From contig JASFTV010000258.1 in NCBI GenBank assembly GCA_050050615.1, forward strand, positions 1 to 5,418: a stretch of 5,418 nucleotides of DNA, in the 5' to 3' direction. Below, piece by piece: positions 1 through 5,418 of this stretch. The notes beneath the pieces were generated by a model. That model did no database searches and was not told the origin of the DNA. It worked only from the letters and a program-made list of their open reading frames with translations. Origin of the DNA: JASFTV01 sp050050615. GTDB lineage: Bacteria > Desulfobacterota > DSM-4660 > Desulfatiglandales > HGW-15. The translations under genes and the position numbers were made by a program. Each line of letters begins with the position of its first letter. Within the stretch, counting starts at the first letter, position 1.

Positions 1-1
1 T

Positions 2-730
2 GTGGAGCCTATTGTGGCCACCCTTTACGCTACGGACAGGGACCCAGGCTTCGATCTGAATCTTCTGCTGGAGCTGGGGAACTACATAGAGACCATTGCG
101 CCCAAGTACAGGGATTATCTGGCCAACCACACGATGTCCGTCATAGACACGGGGGTGCTGGTCCACCAAGTGCCCGGCGGCATGATCTCCAATCTGGTCA
201 GTCAGCTCAAAGAGGCCAAAGCACTTCATCGGCTCCAAGAGGTTTACCAAGAGGTGGCTGTCACCCGACGGGAATTGGGAACCCCTCCCCTCGTCACACC
301 CACGTCGCAGATCGTAGGGGTGCAGGCCGTCTTAAATGTCCTTTTTGGCAAATACAAGATGGTGACCAATGAAGTCAAAGATCTCGTCTATGGCTTGTAC
401 GGCAAAACCCCCACGCCTGTAGACCCTGAGGTCCAGAAGAAGGTTCTCAGAGGCTACAAACGGGGTGAAACACCCGTGACAGGGCGTGCGGCCGACTATC
501 TGGAACCCGAACTGGACAAGACCAGGGAGAGACTGGGAGATCTGGCGAAGGACGACTACGATCTGATTATCGGCGCCCTCTACCCCAGCACAGGAGAGCA
601 GTTCCTCAAGTGGAAATATGGATTGGAGGAGAAGCCGACTTCCGTCAAGCCCAAAACTCTGGAGGACATCCGTAAAGAGGATGAAGCGATGGCTGCGGCC
701 CTCGAACAGGTGTGCAAAACCATTCAATAG
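2..730 (+). CDS. Biotin-dependent carboxyltransferase, C-terminal half (pyruvate carboxylase subunit B / oxaloacetate decarboxylase alpha / transcarboxylase 5S type), 5' truncated
   Basis: The 242 visible residues match the C-terminal half of the PycB/OadA/transcarboxylase-5S family, which moves a carboxyl group between carboxybiotin and pyruvate/oxaloacetate in the cytoplasm. The frame is open at the window edge, so the true start lies upstream; the first codon, GTG, should be read as internal. The opening EPIVATL resembles the stretch just after the TSQP-like end of the catalytic barrel. VHQVPGGMISNL (visible residues 54-65) and PLVTPTSQIVGVQAVLNVL (96-114) are hallmarks of the PYC/OADA conserved domain. 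The protein ends at KTIQ with no AMKM-type biotin site, so the biotin carrier must be a separate protein. Family members lacking that domain have about 500 residues, so roughly half is missing. A terminator-like stem after the stop separates it from sdhC. The sequence cannot decide between pyruvate carboxylase, oxaloacetate decarboxylase and methylmalonyl-CoA:pyruvate transcarboxylase; the family is secure, the substrate pair is not. Confidence 0.88.
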   Translation: MEPIVATLYATDRDPGFDLNLLLELGNYIETIAPKYRDYLANHTMSVIDTGVLVHQVPGGMISNLVSQLKEAKALHRLQEVYQEVAVTRRELGTPPLVTPTSQIVGVQAVLNVLFGKYKMVTNEVKDLVYGLYGKTPTPVDPEVQKKVLRGYKRGETPVTGRAADYLEPELDKTRERLGDLAKDDYDLIIGALYPSTGEQFLKWKYGLEEKPTSVKPKTLEDIRKEDEAMAAALEQVCKTIQ

Positions 731-754
731 CTGGTGGGTCCCTGGCTCATTTTT

Positions 755-787
755 ATTGGGCTATCCAATCCATCCGCCGAAGGCGGA
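755..787 (+). repeat. Two adjacent short inverted repeats downstream of the carboxyltransferase gene
   Basis: ATTGG (755-759) pairs with CCAAT (765-769) across a 5-base gap. TCCGCC (773-778) pairs with GGCGGA (782-787) across GAA, giving a compact GC-rich hairpin with a three-base loop. Neither is followed by a T run, so neither looks like a terminator by itself. They lie 25-57 bases after the stop codon and could stabilise the mRNA 3' end, or the GC-rich one could be a copy of a dispersed palindromic element. The pairing is seen directly; the role is inferred. Confidence 0.4.
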
Positions 788-814
788 AACATGAACGGAA
801 TGTGAAAAGACGCA

Positions 815-846
815 AGAGGCGGGTCGGGTGCCCGCCTCTAAATTTT
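815..846 (+). terminator. Probable Rho-independent terminator between the carboxyltransferase gene and sdhC
   Basis: AGAGGCGGG (815-823) and CCCGCCTCT (831-839) form a perfect 9-base-pair GC-rich stem with a 7-base loop. AAATTTT follows. The T run is short and offset by three A, so efficiency may be partial and some read-through into sdhC is possible. The position, about 85 bases after the carboxyltransferase stop and about 90 before sdhC, fits the end of an upstream transcript. Confidence 0.65.
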
Positions 847-881
847 GGGGCAAAGAGGATCACCGAGACGAGATGGGTTTT

Positions 882-898
882 GGGACGATGCGTTGAAA
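882..898 (+). promoter_or_regulatory. Weak promoter candidate upstream of sdhC (sigma-54-like or lone -35 box)
   Basis: The gap between the terminator and sdhC should contain the operon promoter, but nothing canonical is visible. GGGACGATGCGTTGAA at 882-897 has GG (883-884), ten bases, then GA (895-896). That is sigma-54 -24/-12 spacing, but the normally invariant C of the -12 GC is A here. TTGAAA (893-898) could alternatively be a -35 box, but no good -10 hexamer lies 16-18 bases further on. Treat this only as a place to look for the start site. Confidence 0.15.
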
Positions 899-923
899 GC
901 ATGAAAAACGACCAAATTCAGAT

Positions 924-930
924 GAGAGGA
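924..930 (+). promoter_or_regulatory. Ribosome binding site of sdhC
   Basis: GAGAGGA ends six bases before the ATG at 937. This spacing, together with the family-typical N-terminus that follows, supports that ATG as the start. Confidence 0.7.
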
Positions 931-936
931 TAGAAA

Positions 937-1578
937 ATGAACTGGCTGTTAAGGACCCTGATTTCCTCTATCGGCAAGAAGCAGATTATGGCCGTGACCG
1001 GCCTCGGTTTCTGCCTTTTTGTGGCTCTACACCTTATCGGGAATATGACTATTTATGGCGGCAAAGATCTTTTTCTCTCTTACGTTGAGCACCTGCACGC
1101 TTGGCAATGGCTCGTCACCCTCGCAGAATGGGGTCTGGTCCTGCTTGCAGTTCTTCATATTGCAACAGGACTGCTCCTCTTTCTTGAAAATCTGAGGGCG
1201 AGACCGGTCAGGTATGCCGTCAAGAAGAGCGCTGGCGGGCGCACCATCGGGTCAGCAACCGCGCCGTATACCGGTATTCTGATTTTGTGCTTTATTATTG
1301 TTCATCTAATCAAGTTTCGCTTCGTGGATAAGACCAACATGAATGATTTTGTCATCTTATCGAACACGTTTACGCAATGGGACTGGGCTCTCTTCTATAT
1401 TATTGGTGTGATCATTGTCGCCGTTCACGTGAGCCACGGTTTTTGGAGCGGATTGCAGACCCTGGGCCTCAATCACCCCAAATACCTGCCCTTTATTAGG
1501 CGTTTTGGCATCGTATTCAGTGTCGTTCTTGGGGTGGGCTTTGCTTCCATTCCAATATTCATCCTGTCGACAATTTAA
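937..1578 (+). CDS. sdhC: Succinate dehydrogenase/fumarate reductase cytochrome b subunit (di-heme, b558 family)
   Basis: This 213-residue protein anchors the complex in the membrane and passes electrons between the iron-sulfur subunit and the quinone pool, probably menaquinone. It starts with SSIGKKQIMAVTGL (10-23), typical of the family. Five hydrophobic segments are visible at about 14-36, 58-84, 110-130, 150-172 and 188-211. Histidines H32, H74, H123 and H164 sit at intervals of 42, 49 and 41, close to the four heme-ligand histidines of Bacillus subtilis SdhC (28, 70, 113, 155), so two b hemes are expected. H164 lies in HVSHGFW, which aligns with the B. subtilis ligand region. Position 162, two before H164, is Ala, whereas Wolinella FrdC has the proton-pathway Glu180 at the matching place. 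It is the first gene of the sdhCAB-mdh cluster. Direction of catalysis cannot be read from sequence, so frdC is an equally valid name. Confidence 0.93.
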   Translation: MNWLLRTLISSIGKKQIMAVTGLGFCLFVALHLIGNMTIYGGKDLFLSYVEHLHAWQWLVTLAEWGLVLLAVLHIATGLLLFLENLRARPVRYAVKKSAGGRTIGSATAPYTGILILCFIIVHLIKFRFVDKTNMNDFVILSNTFTQWDWALFYIIGVIIVAVHVSHGFWSGLQTLGLNHPKYLPFIRRFGIVFSVVLGVGFASIPIFILSTI

Positions 1579-1584
1579 GGAGGT
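1576..1584 (+). promoter_or_regulatory. Near-perfect ribosome binding site of sdhA containing the sdhC stop codon
   Basis: TAAGGAGGT is a near-perfect match to the 16S rRNA anti-Shine-Dalgarno sequence and ends five bases before the sdhA ATG at 1590. Its first three bases are the sdhC stop codon. A ribosome finishing sdhC would therefore sit on the sdhA start region, which suggests coupled translation and fixes the sdhA start. Confidence 0.85.
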
Positions 1585-1589
1585 CTTTC

Positions 1590-3503
1590 ATGCAATTGGA
1601 TTCCAAGGTGCCGGGAGGCCCTCTCGTCACGAAATGGGACAGGCACCGCTTCGAGCTAAAATTGGTCAACCCCGCCAACAAGAGGAAATTTGAGATCATC
1701 GTTGTGGGCACAGGTCTTGCCGGTGCTTCCGCTTCCGCCACCCTGGCGGAACTGGGCTACAACGTCAAGACCTTCTGCATTCAAGATAGCCCCCGCCGCG
1801 CACACAGCATTGCGGCCCAGGGTGGTATAAATGCGGCAAAAAATTACCCGGGTGATGGAGACAGCATTTGGCGTCTCTTTCATGACACGATCAAAGGCGG
1901 CGATTTCCGTGCAAGAGAGGCCAATGTCTATCGACTGGCGCAGGTCAGTAATAGCATTATTGATCAGTGCGTGGCTCAAGGGGTTCCCTTTGCTCGAGAG
2001 TATGGCGGTCTTTTGGCAAACCGCTCCTTCGGGGGTGCACAAGTCTCTCGAACCTTTTACGCCAGAGGGCAGACGGGTCAGCAGCTCCTGCTTGGGGCTT
2101 ACAGCGCCATGATGCGCCAAGTATCCGCCGGCCAGGTCAAGATGTTCCCCCGAAGGGAAATGGTAGACTTGGTGGTGATCAACGGTCAGGCCCGCGGCAT
2201 CCTCGCCCGCAATCTGATTACAGGCGAAATGGAAACTCATGCAGCGCATGCGGTCGTCCTCGCAACGGGGGGATATGGCAATATCTATTTTCTTTCCACA
2301 AACGGCATGAGTGCCAATGTGAATGCCATATGGCGGGCTTGTAAAAGAGGCGCTCTTTTTGCGAACCCCTCCTTTGCCCAAATCCACCCCACCTGTATTC
2401 CCGTACACGGCACTTATCAGTCCAAACTGACCCTTATGAGCGAAAGCCTGAGAAATGACGGTCGTGTATGGATTCCCAAAGATCCGGAAGACAAAAGGCC
2501 CCCCAATGAGATCCCTGAATCGGCTAGGGACTATTTCTTAGAATTCAAATACCCGAGCTTTGGCAATTTGGTCCCGAGGGATGTGGCTTCCCGCAGCGTA
2601 AAGCAGATCTGCGATCAAGGAAAAGGCGTGGGTCTGACCAAATATGCTGTGTACCTTGACCTGAGGGATGCCATCCAGAGGGACGGCACCGAAGTCATCG
2701 AGAAGAAATATGGCAATCTTTTTCAAATGTACGAAAGAATCACGGGCGAAAGCCCCTATGAAACGCCCATGATGATCTACCCTGCCGTTCACTACACCAT
2801 GGGCGGCCTGTGGGTGGATTACAATTTGATGAGCACCATCCCGGGCCTTTTTGTCCTTGGTGAGGCCAACTTCTCAGATCATGGTGCCAATCGTCTTGGG
2901 GCCAGCGCTCTTATGCAAGGACTCGCGGACGGCTACTTTATCGTTCCATATGCTATGGGCGGCTATCTGGCAGGCACGATCCTTCCCGACGTCACAAACG
3001 ATCATCCTGCCTTTACCGACTCCGTGAAATGGGCAGAGGAGATCATCGACAAGTTGCTCTCCATCCGAGGAAAACGAACCGTTGATGATTTTCACCGTGA
3101 ATTGGGACGTATCATGTGGGAATACGTCGGTATGTCCAAAACTGAATCCGGTATGCTCAAGGCCAAGGCACTCATTCCTGAACTCCGTGAAGAGTTTTGG
3201 GAAAACGTGACCGTGCCAGGGAGTGCCGGAGAGCTGAATCAGAGCCTGGAGAGGGCAAATCGCGTCGCAGACTTCTTGGAGTTTGCCGAATTGATGGTGG
3301 ACGATGCCCTGTCTCGAGAGGAGTCCTGTGGTTGCCACTTTAATGAGGCCTTTCAGACAGAGGATCACGAGGCCCAAAGGATGGATGAGACGTGCAGCTA
3401 CGTGGCCGCCTGGGAGTTCAATGGGATTGATAAACCCGCAACCCTTCATAAAGAGCCCCTTGTATTTGAAAACAGTGAACTGGCAACGAGGAGTTACAAA
3501 TGA
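1590..3503 (+). CDS. sdhA: Succinate dehydrogenase/fumarate reductase flavoprotein subunit
   Basis: This 637-residue protein carries the active site that interconverts succinate and fumarate, facing the cytoplasm on the SdhBC anchor. After a roughly 35-residue lead with LVNPANKRK (25-33) comes the FAD-binding motif GTGLAGAS (40-47). H72 in AHSIAAQGG is the expected covalent FAD attachment histidine. Predicted substrate residues are H266 and T268 (HPT), E285 with R288, R330 (RDVASRS, the expected proton-donating arginine), H401 (HYTMGG) and R435 (GANRLGAS); E425 in GEANFSDHG lies in the FAD-contact region. Length and N-terminus match the Geobacter/Bacteroidetes-type enzymes rather than E. coli SdhA or FrdA. 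The C-terminal domain has SCGCHFNE (579-586), whereas many relatives, as I recall them, read GGHFR here. The gene follows sdhC by 11 bases and overlaps sdhB by four. It is intact, with no sign of frameshift. The name frdA is equally possible, because close relatives can work in both directions. Confidence 0.97.
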   Translation: MQLDSKVPGGPLVTKWDRHRFELKLVNPANKRKFEIIVVGTGLAGASASATLAELGYNVKTFCIQDSPRRAHSIAAQGGINAAKNYPGDGDSIWRLFHDTIKGGDFRAREANVYRLAQVSNSIIDQCVAQGVPFAREYGGLLANRSFGGAQVSRTFYARGQTGQQLLLGAYSAMMRQVSAGQVKMFPRREMVDLVVINGQARGILARNLITGEMETHAAHAVVLATGGYGNIYFLSTNGMSANVNAIWRACKRGALFANPSFAQIHPTCIPVHGTYQSKLTLMSESLRNDGRVWIPKDPEDKRPPNEIPESARDYFLEFKYPSFGNLVPRDVASRSVKQICDQGKGVGLTKYAVYLDLRDAIQRDGTEVIEKKYGNLFQMYERITGESPYETPMMIYPAVHYTMGGLWVDYNLMSTIPGLFVLGEANFSDHGANRLGASALMQGLADGYFIVPYAMGGYLAGTILPDVTNDHPAFTDSVKWAEEIIDKLLSIRGKRTVDDFHRELGRIMWEYVGMSKTESGMLKAKALIPELREEFWENVTVPGSAGELNQSLERANRVADFLEFAELMVDDALSREESCGCHFNEAFQTEDHEAQRMDETCSYVAAWEFNGIDKPATLHKEPLVFENSELATRSYK

Positions 3504-4264
3504 GCGAGACGATCGATCTAATCCTGAAAGTCTGGCGTCAAAAGGGACCTGATGACAAAGGGCACTTCGAGACACATAAGGCTGAATGCATCTCGAAGGA
3601 CATGTCTTTCTTGGAGATGCTGGACCTGGTCAATGAGCAGCTTACCCTTGAAGGGAAAGAACCTATCGCTTTTGATCATGACTGTCGTGAGGGCATTTGT
3701 GGAACGTGCGGGGCGATGGTCAACGGCCTGGCCCACGGTCCGGAAAAAGGAACCACCCTTTGCCAGCTCCATATGAGGCATTTCAAAGACGGAGAGACCC
3801 TCGTCATCGAACCTTGGCGCGCCCGCCCCTTCCGGGTGATCAAAGACCTGATCGTAGATCGAAGCGCCTTTGACGTAATCATTCAGGCGGGCGGTCACAT
3901 CTCGGTCAATACGGGCAGCGCTCCCGAAGCGAATACCATCCCTGTTTCACCGGAAGCAGCCGAACTGGCCATGGATGCCGCAGCCTGTATCGGCTGCGGT
4001 GCATGCGTTGCTGCGTGTCCCAATGCATCTGCCATGCTGTTTGTTGGAGCGAAGATCTCGCACCTGGTCCTTCTCCCCCAAGGAAGGCCTGAAGCGGCGA
4101 GGCGGGCGATTTCCATGTTGAGAAAAATGGATGAAATCGGTTTCGGCAATTGCGGCAACGAGACAGAATGCGAGATGGTATGCCCCAAGGAGGTTTCTAT
4201 CACAAACATCGCCCGGTTCAACCGAGAGTTCTTGAAAGCAAGTTTTGGTTCATCTGAAAAGTGA
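3500..4264 (+). CDS. sdhB: Succinate dehydrogenase/fumarate reductase iron-sulfur subunit
   Basis: This 254-residue protein wires the flavin to the heme subunit through three iron-sulfur clusters. C62, C67, C70 and C88 (CREGICGTC plus a later Cys) bind the [2Fe-2S] cluster of the N-terminal ferredoxin domain. In the C-terminal domain, CIGCGACVAACP supplies C163, C166, C169 and C173, and NCGNETECEMVCP supplies C218, C224 and C228. By analogy with E. coli FrdB, C163/C166/C169/C228 bind [4Fe-4S] and C173/C218/C224 bind [3Fe-4S]; the intervals are nearly the same, and all eleven ligands are present. The start ATG overlaps the sdhA stop as ATGA and has GAGGAG at 3488-3493, six bases upstream, so translation is probably coupled. 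AKISHLVLLPQGRPE (184-198) is typical of the menaquinone-linked class with a single cytochrome b subunit, in agreement with the neighbouring sdhC. Confidence 0.96.
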   Translation: MSETIDLILKVWRQKGPDDKGHFETHKAECISKDMSFLEMLDLVNEQLTLEGKEPIAFDHDCREGICGTCGAMVNGLAHGPEKGTTLCQLHMRHFKDGETLVIEPWRARPFRVIKDLIVDRSAFDVIIQAGGHISVNTGSAPEANTIPVSPEAAELAMDAAACIGCGACVAACPNASAMLFVGAKISHLVLLPQGRPEAARRAISMLRKMDEIGFGNCGNETECEMVCPKEVSITNIARFNREFLKASFGSSEK

Positions 4265-4292
4265 AGGGATTTCTTGAGCCCTCAAATCACAA

Positions 4293-4298
4293 AAGGAG
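4293..4298 (+). promoter_or_regulatory. Ribosome binding site that sets the mdh start
   Basis: AAGGAG ends seven bases before the ATG at 4306. The in-frame upstream GTG at 4261 overlaps the sdhB stop but has no comparable site before it, so this element favours the ATG as the real start. Confidence 0.8.
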
Positions 4299-4305
4299 CA
4301 CCATT

Positions 4306-5244
4306 ATGAGAAAAAAAGTGACGGTTGTCGGCGCAGGCAATGTGGGTGCCACTGCGGCCATGCGTCTGGCAGAGAAGGAATTGGCTGATGTGGTCTTGGT
4401 TGATGTGCTTGAAGGCTTGCCAGTTGGGAAAGCGCTTGATCTTGCCGAAGCGGCACCCATTGAAGCGCATGATTGCAAAATTATTGGGTGCACCGGGGAG
4501 TACGCGGAGGCGAAGGACTCGGATATTATTATCGTCACCGCGGGCATCCCCAGAAAGCCGGGCATGAGCCGGGATGATCTCCTCTCCACCAACATGGGGA
4601 TCATGCGTTCGGTCATCAAGGAGGTTGCTGTTGCCGCCCCGAACGCCATCCTCATTATTGTAAGCAATCCCTTGGATGCCATGTGCCATGTCGCCTTCGA
4701 TGTGAGTGGTTTTCCAAAGAACAAGGTGATGGGAATGGCCGGGGTGCTTGATTCAGCCCGTTTTCGCGCCTTCATCGCCATGGAGCTCAATGTTTCTGTG
4801 GAAAATATCCATGCTTTTGTTCTTGGTGGTCACGGTGACACCATGGTGCCTATTTCCCGGTACTCCACTGTGGCGGGCATCCCTATTACGGAACTGATTC
4901 CTGCTGACAGGATCGAAGCGATTGAGCAGAGGACAAGAACCGGAGGTGCCGAAATTGTGGGCCTCCTTAAAACGGGCAGTGCCTACTACGCGCCGGCATC
5001 TGCATCCGTCGAGATGGCTGAAGCCATCCTCAAGGACAAGAAAAAGATACTCCCCTGTGCCGCCTACCTGGAGGGAGAATACGGCATAAAAGGTCTCTTC
5101 ATGGGTGTTCCCGTCAAACTCGGTGCGAATGGCGTCGAGGAGATCATCCAGATAAGGCTCAACGAGGAGGAGCAAAAGGCGCTTCACCATTCAGCCGATG
5201 CGGTTCGAACGCTGGTAGAAGACATGAAACGGCTCAGTCAATAG
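4306..5244 (+). CDS. mdh: Malate dehydrogenase (NAD-dependent, LDH-like type)
   Basis: This 312-residue cytoplasmic enzyme interconverts malate and oxaloacetate with NAD. The nucleotide-binding motif GAGNVG is at 9-14, and D33 at the end of the second beta strand favours NAD over NADP. In GIPRKPGMSRDDL, R83 occupies the place of lactate dehydrogenase Gln102 and marks malate rather than lactate specificity; R89 matches the mobile-loop Arg109. N121 (SNP), D149 and R152 (LDSARFR) and catalytic H176 (GGHGDTMVP) complete the active site. The start was set at ATG 4306 because the Rossmann fold begins at once (MRKKVTVVGAG) and AAGGAG precedes it. Length is normal for the LDH-like malate dehydrogenases of many anaerobes. 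It lies 41 bases after sdhB with no terminator between them, so it is probably the last gene of the sdhCAB-mdh operon. Fumarase, which would connect it to Sdh, is not in this window. Confidence 0.96.
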   Translation: MRKKVTVVGAGNVGATAAMRLAEKELADVVLVDVLEGLPVGKALDLAEAAPIEAHDCKIIGCTGEYAEAKDSDIIIVTAGIPRKPGMSRDDLLSTNMGIMRSVIKEVAVAAPNAILIIVSNPLDAMCHVAFDVSGFPKNKVMGMAGVLDSARFRAFIAMELNVSVENIHAFVLGGHGDTMVPISRYSTVAGIPITELIPADRIEAIEQRTRTGGAEIVGLLKTGSAYYAPASASVEMAEAILKDKKKILPCAAYLEGEYGIKGLFMGVPVKLGANGVEEIIQIRLNEEEQKALHHSADAVRTLVEDMKRLSQ

Positions 5245-5322
5245 AGAGTTACACTGCTGTCCAAAATAAATCGAAAACACGCTTCTAAACGAGCTAAGTG
5301 CCTGTATTTGCAAGATGCCCCA

Positions 5323-5373
5323 CGGTGCCCAAAATTCAGGTTCCCATGAGCACCGAGTCGCGAGCCATGGGGG
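5323..5373 (+). other. Interlocking inverted repeats downstream of mdh, possible pseudoknot
   Basis: CGGTGC (5323-5328) is complementary to GCACCG (5350-5355), and CCCATG (5343-5348) to CATGGG (5366-5371). Each hairpin places one arm in the loop of the other, with one base (5349) between the two inner arms. This is the layout of an H-type pseudoknot, or of two competing hairpins. I recognise no known riboswitch or RNA family. The complementarity is seen directly; folding and function are inferred, and two 6-base pairings can arise by chance. Confidence 0.25.
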
Positions 5374-5381
5374 TCTCTTTT
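5341..5381 (+). terminator. Possible terminator after mdh
   Basis: CCCATG (5343-5348) pairs with CATGGG (5366-5371), and two flanking T-G wobble pairs can extend the stem. TCTCTTTT (5374-5381) follows. The 17-base loop is large and the T run is interrupted, so this is weaker than the stem upstream of sdhC. It lies about 100 bases after the mdh stop and is the best candidate in the window for the operon end. Its 5' arm sits inside another possible hairpin, so termination could depend on which structure forms. Confidence 0.3.
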
Positions 5382-5395
5382 CAAGAACGAAAAGT

Positions 5396-5414
5396 CGCTG
5401 CCCGGTGACCAGCG
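5396..5414 (+). repeat. Short inverted repeat near the window end
   Basis: CGCTG (5396-5400) and CAGCG (5410-5414) can form a 5-base-pair stem with a 9-base loop. No T run follows before the window ends. It adds to the structured look of the region after mdh, but it is short enough to be a coincidence. Confidence 0.2.
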
Positions 5415-5418
5415 TAAG

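Noticed and set aside
712..933. 73-codon reading frame from a GTG inside the carboxyltransferase end up to sdhC
   Set aside because: It has no good ribosome binding site, contains three hairpins including the probable terminator, and has an arginine/lysine-rich composition without recognisable motifs. It is most likely a chance frame in non-coding DNA.
1656..2408. 250-codon minus-strand frame opposite sdhA
   Set aside because: It is antisense to a strongly conserved flavoprotein gene, its translation shows no domain, and it has no plausible upstream signal. It is a shadow frame.
2874..3575. 233-codon minus-strand frame opposite the sdhA/sdhB junction
   Set aside because: It spans the antisense of two real genes and resembles no known protein. 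It is a shadow frame.
4261..4305. Upstream GTG start for mdh that overlaps the sdhB stop codon
   Set aside because: The extra 15 residues precede a Rossmann fold that normally begins at the N-terminus, and there is no ribosome binding site before the GTG, whereas AAGGAG sits correctly before the ATG at 4306.
5298..5408. 36-codon + strand frame starting with GTG after mdh
   Set aside because: It has only a weak, close GAG as a possible ribosome binding site and no recognisable motif, and it coincides with the inverted repeats. Too little supports calling it a gene.
4753..5418. Minus-strand frame open from the right window edge through the intergenic region and deep into mdh
   Set aside because: Most of it is antisense to a well-supported mdh gene and shows no recognisable motif. 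A convergent gene overlapping mdh by nearly 500 bases would be very unusual. The part in 5245-5418 could only be judged with sequence beyond the window.
2..5418. Mobile element, CRISPR array, tRNA or rRNA gene in the window
   Set aside because: I saw no transposase or integrase coding sequence, no regularly spaced direct repeats and no cloverleaf-type pattern. The region is ordinary core metabolism.

Overview
The window carries a block of anaerobic-type central carbon metabolism, all on the + strand. It holds the 3' half of a biotin-dependent carboxyltransferase gene (pyruvate carboxylase subunit B, oxaloacetate decarboxylase alpha or transcarboxylase 5S type), then a complete three-gene succinate dehydrogenase/fumarate reductase set in the order cytochrome b, flavoprotein, iron-sulfur protein (sdhCAB, equally frdCAB), then a complete malate dehydrogenase gene (mdh).

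The likely source is an anaerobic bacterium of the former Deltaproteobacteria (Desulfobacterota, for example a syntrophic or sulfate-reducing lineage). This is inferred from the five-helix di-heme cytochrome b, from the flavoprotein N-terminus with its LVNPANKRK stretch, from the LDH-like malate dehydrogenase and from the gene combination. No taxonomic marker is present, so this assignment is moderate at best.

Layout: 2-730 is the carboxyltransferase C-terminal half, cut by the window start. 731-936 is an intergenic region with two short hairpins and a strong terminator-like stem (815-839), so sdhC probably begins a new transcription unit. 937-1578 is sdhC, 1590-3503 sdhA, 3500-4264 sdhB and 4306-5244 mdh. 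Spacing is tight: the sdhA ribosome binding site contains the sdhC stop codon, sdhA and sdhB overlap as ATGA, and 41 bases separate sdhB from mdh. An sdhCAB-mdh operon is therefore very likely. 5245-5418 has no supported gene but contains overlapping inverted repeats that could form a terminator or a pseudoknot.

How the genes fit together: the carboxyltransferase connects pyruvate with oxaloacetate, malate dehydrogenase connects oxaloacetate with malate, and the Sdh/Frd complex connects fumarate with succinate at the membrane menaquinone pool. With a fumarase encoded elsewhere, this is the C4 arm of the methylmalonyl-CoA (succinate-propionate) pathway or of a TCA cycle run in either direction. 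All four complete genes look intact and conventional. I found no convincing new system. The points most worth checking are the structured DNA after mdh, the apparent lack of a Wolinella-type proton-pathway glutamate in the cytochrome b subunit, and the missing biotinyl domain of the carboxyltransferase.
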